This document shows, piece after piece, positions 5,183 to 5,698 of a stretch of 5,698 bases of DNA. Every line of letters begins with the position of its first letter. The stretch's first letter is position 1. The DNA comes from Promethearchaeota archaeon. GTDB lineage: Archaea; Asgardarchaeota; Lokiarchaeia; Sigynarchaeales; SOKP01. Location of the stretch: assembly GCA_030608765.1 (NCBI GenBank), contig JAUWDN010000100.1, forward strand, positions 1 to 5,698, read 5' to 3'. The notes under the pieces are model-generated. The model was given only the letters and a program-made list of their open reading frames with translations. It had not been told where the DNA came from and made no database searches. A program made the translations under genes and the position numbers.

Positions 5183-5195
5183 ACTATTTAATAGT
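5183..5195. promoter_or_regulatory. Operator-like inverted repeat in the ATPase promoter
   Basis: ACTATT and AATAGT are perfect inverted 6 nt arms around a single central T. The site lies 11 nt downstream of the candidate TATA box, at or near the expected transcription start of the ATPase gene, a usual position for a repressor such as a metal-responsive regulator. Its core also resembles a second TATA-like sequence. Function is inferred. Confidence 0.35.
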
Positions 5196-5230
5196 ATTCG
5201 ATGTAATCTAAATGAGAGATAGATATTGAA

Positions 5231-5698
5231 ATGAATCAAACCCAACCTTCTTCTGATATAGCCTATTTTCAATCAATTGATAATTTAATTGCCCAATTTA
5301 AGACGGATCCTAATTTGGGTTTGAATACAGCTGATATCGAACCCAGATTTCTTAAATATGGGTATAATGAATTACCAAAGATTAAAAAATCACTATGGAA
5401 AATATACTTAGCACCAATCTTTAATTTCCTAATAATAATATTGCTAATTTCGGGAGGAATTGTATTAATTCTTGGAGATCAGACTTCAACAATTATCACT
5501 TTTACTGTAGTGGCTATTAATTCGATAACAGTTATTACTCAGCAATTTAGAGCTCAAAAAGCGCTGGAATCTCTAAGGCAAATAGCTGCGTTAAAATCAA
5601 TTGTTTTAAGAGATGGAATTCAATTTGAGATTCCTACAAGAGAGCTCGTGCCAGGAGATATTATCTTATTAAAACAAGGGGATAAAATTGGTGCTGAC
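5231..5698 (+). CDS. P-type cation-transporting ATPase, N-terminal part (cut by window edge)
   Basis: The first 156 residues of an integral membrane ion pump of the Ca2+/H+/Na+-type P-ATPase group, which couples ATP hydrolysis through a phospho-aspartate to cation transport. The cation ATPase N-terminal domain is clear, with TDPNLGLNTADIEPRFLKYG (25-44) followed by YNELP. Two membrane helices follow at about 62-82 and 86-103. Between them and the actuator domain come RAQKALESL (107-115) and the actuator signature LVPGDIILLKQGDKIGAD (139-156). The DKTGT phosphorylation motif and the ion-binding helices M4-M6 are beyond the edge, so the ion cannot be named. There is no heavy-metal-binding CxxC domain at the N-terminus, which argues against a copper/zinc (type IB) pump. 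The ATG at 5231 leads directly into the conserved domain. The gene is divergent from the small membrane protein gene. Full-length relatives are about 850-950 residues. Confidence 0.94.
   Translation, partial: MNQTQPSSDIAYFQSIDNLIAQFKTDPNLGLNTADIEPRFLKYGYNELPKIKKSLWKIYLAPIFNFLIIILLISGGIVLILGDQTSTIITFTVVAINSITVITQQFRAQKALESLRQIAALKSIVLRDGIQFEIPTRELVPGDIILLKQGDKIGAD

Noticed and set aside
5271..5278. TCAATTGA palindrome resembling the CAATTAATTG site before TFB2
   Set aside because: Inside the conserved ATPase coding sequence, only partly similar, and short enough to occur by chance.

Overview
This 5.7 kb AT-rich window comes from an archaeon. The evidence is two genes for the archaeal general transcription factor TFB (homologue of eukaryotic TFIIB), A/T-rich TATA-type promoters about 35-75 nt upstream of several starts, long T-runs just after stop codons, and a tungsten-type aldehyde:ferredoxin oxidoreductase. 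Multiple TFBs, low GC, small orphan membrane proteins and tungstoenzymes would suit an Asgard-type archaeon, but nothing here proves the lineage.

Region by region: (1) 1-1001, minus strand, the first 333 residues of an AOR-family tungsten/molybdopterin oxidoreductase that runs off the left edge. (2) 1069-1584, minus strand, a compact FMN nitroreductase-family protein 67 nt upstream of the AOR gene, with a T11 run after its stop. (3) 1585-1872, a divergent promoter region; the TATA box of the first TFB gene is centred inside a 12+12 nt imperfect dyad. (4) 1873-2811, plus strand, TFB1, with full cyclin repeats and a non-canonical zinc ribbon, ending at a palindrome and T-rich terminator. (5) 2908-3483, minus strand, a four-helix membrane protein of unknown function. 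(6) 3484-3659, a very AT-rich divergent promoter with several inverted repeats. (7) 3660-4622, plus strand, TFB2, a strongly diverged TFB that probably starts at TTG. (8) 4667-about 5104, minus strand, a second small four-helix membrane protein. (9) 5105-5230, a divergent promoter region. (10) 5231-5698, plus strand, the N-terminus of a P-type cation-transporting ATPase that runs off the right edge.

The left pair of genes looks like redox metabolism. The rest alternates strictly: TFB forward, membrane protein reverse, TFB forward, membrane protein reverse, transporter forward. This puts two specialised transcription factors next to membrane proteins and an ion pump, separated by promoter regions that carry dyads. 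The most interesting possibility is a local regulatory island in which alternative TFBs control themselves and the adjacent membrane genes. The sequence gives the layout, the dyads and the divergence of TFB2; the regulatory link is inference. No rRNA, tRNA, CRISPR array, insertion sequence or integrase was seen.
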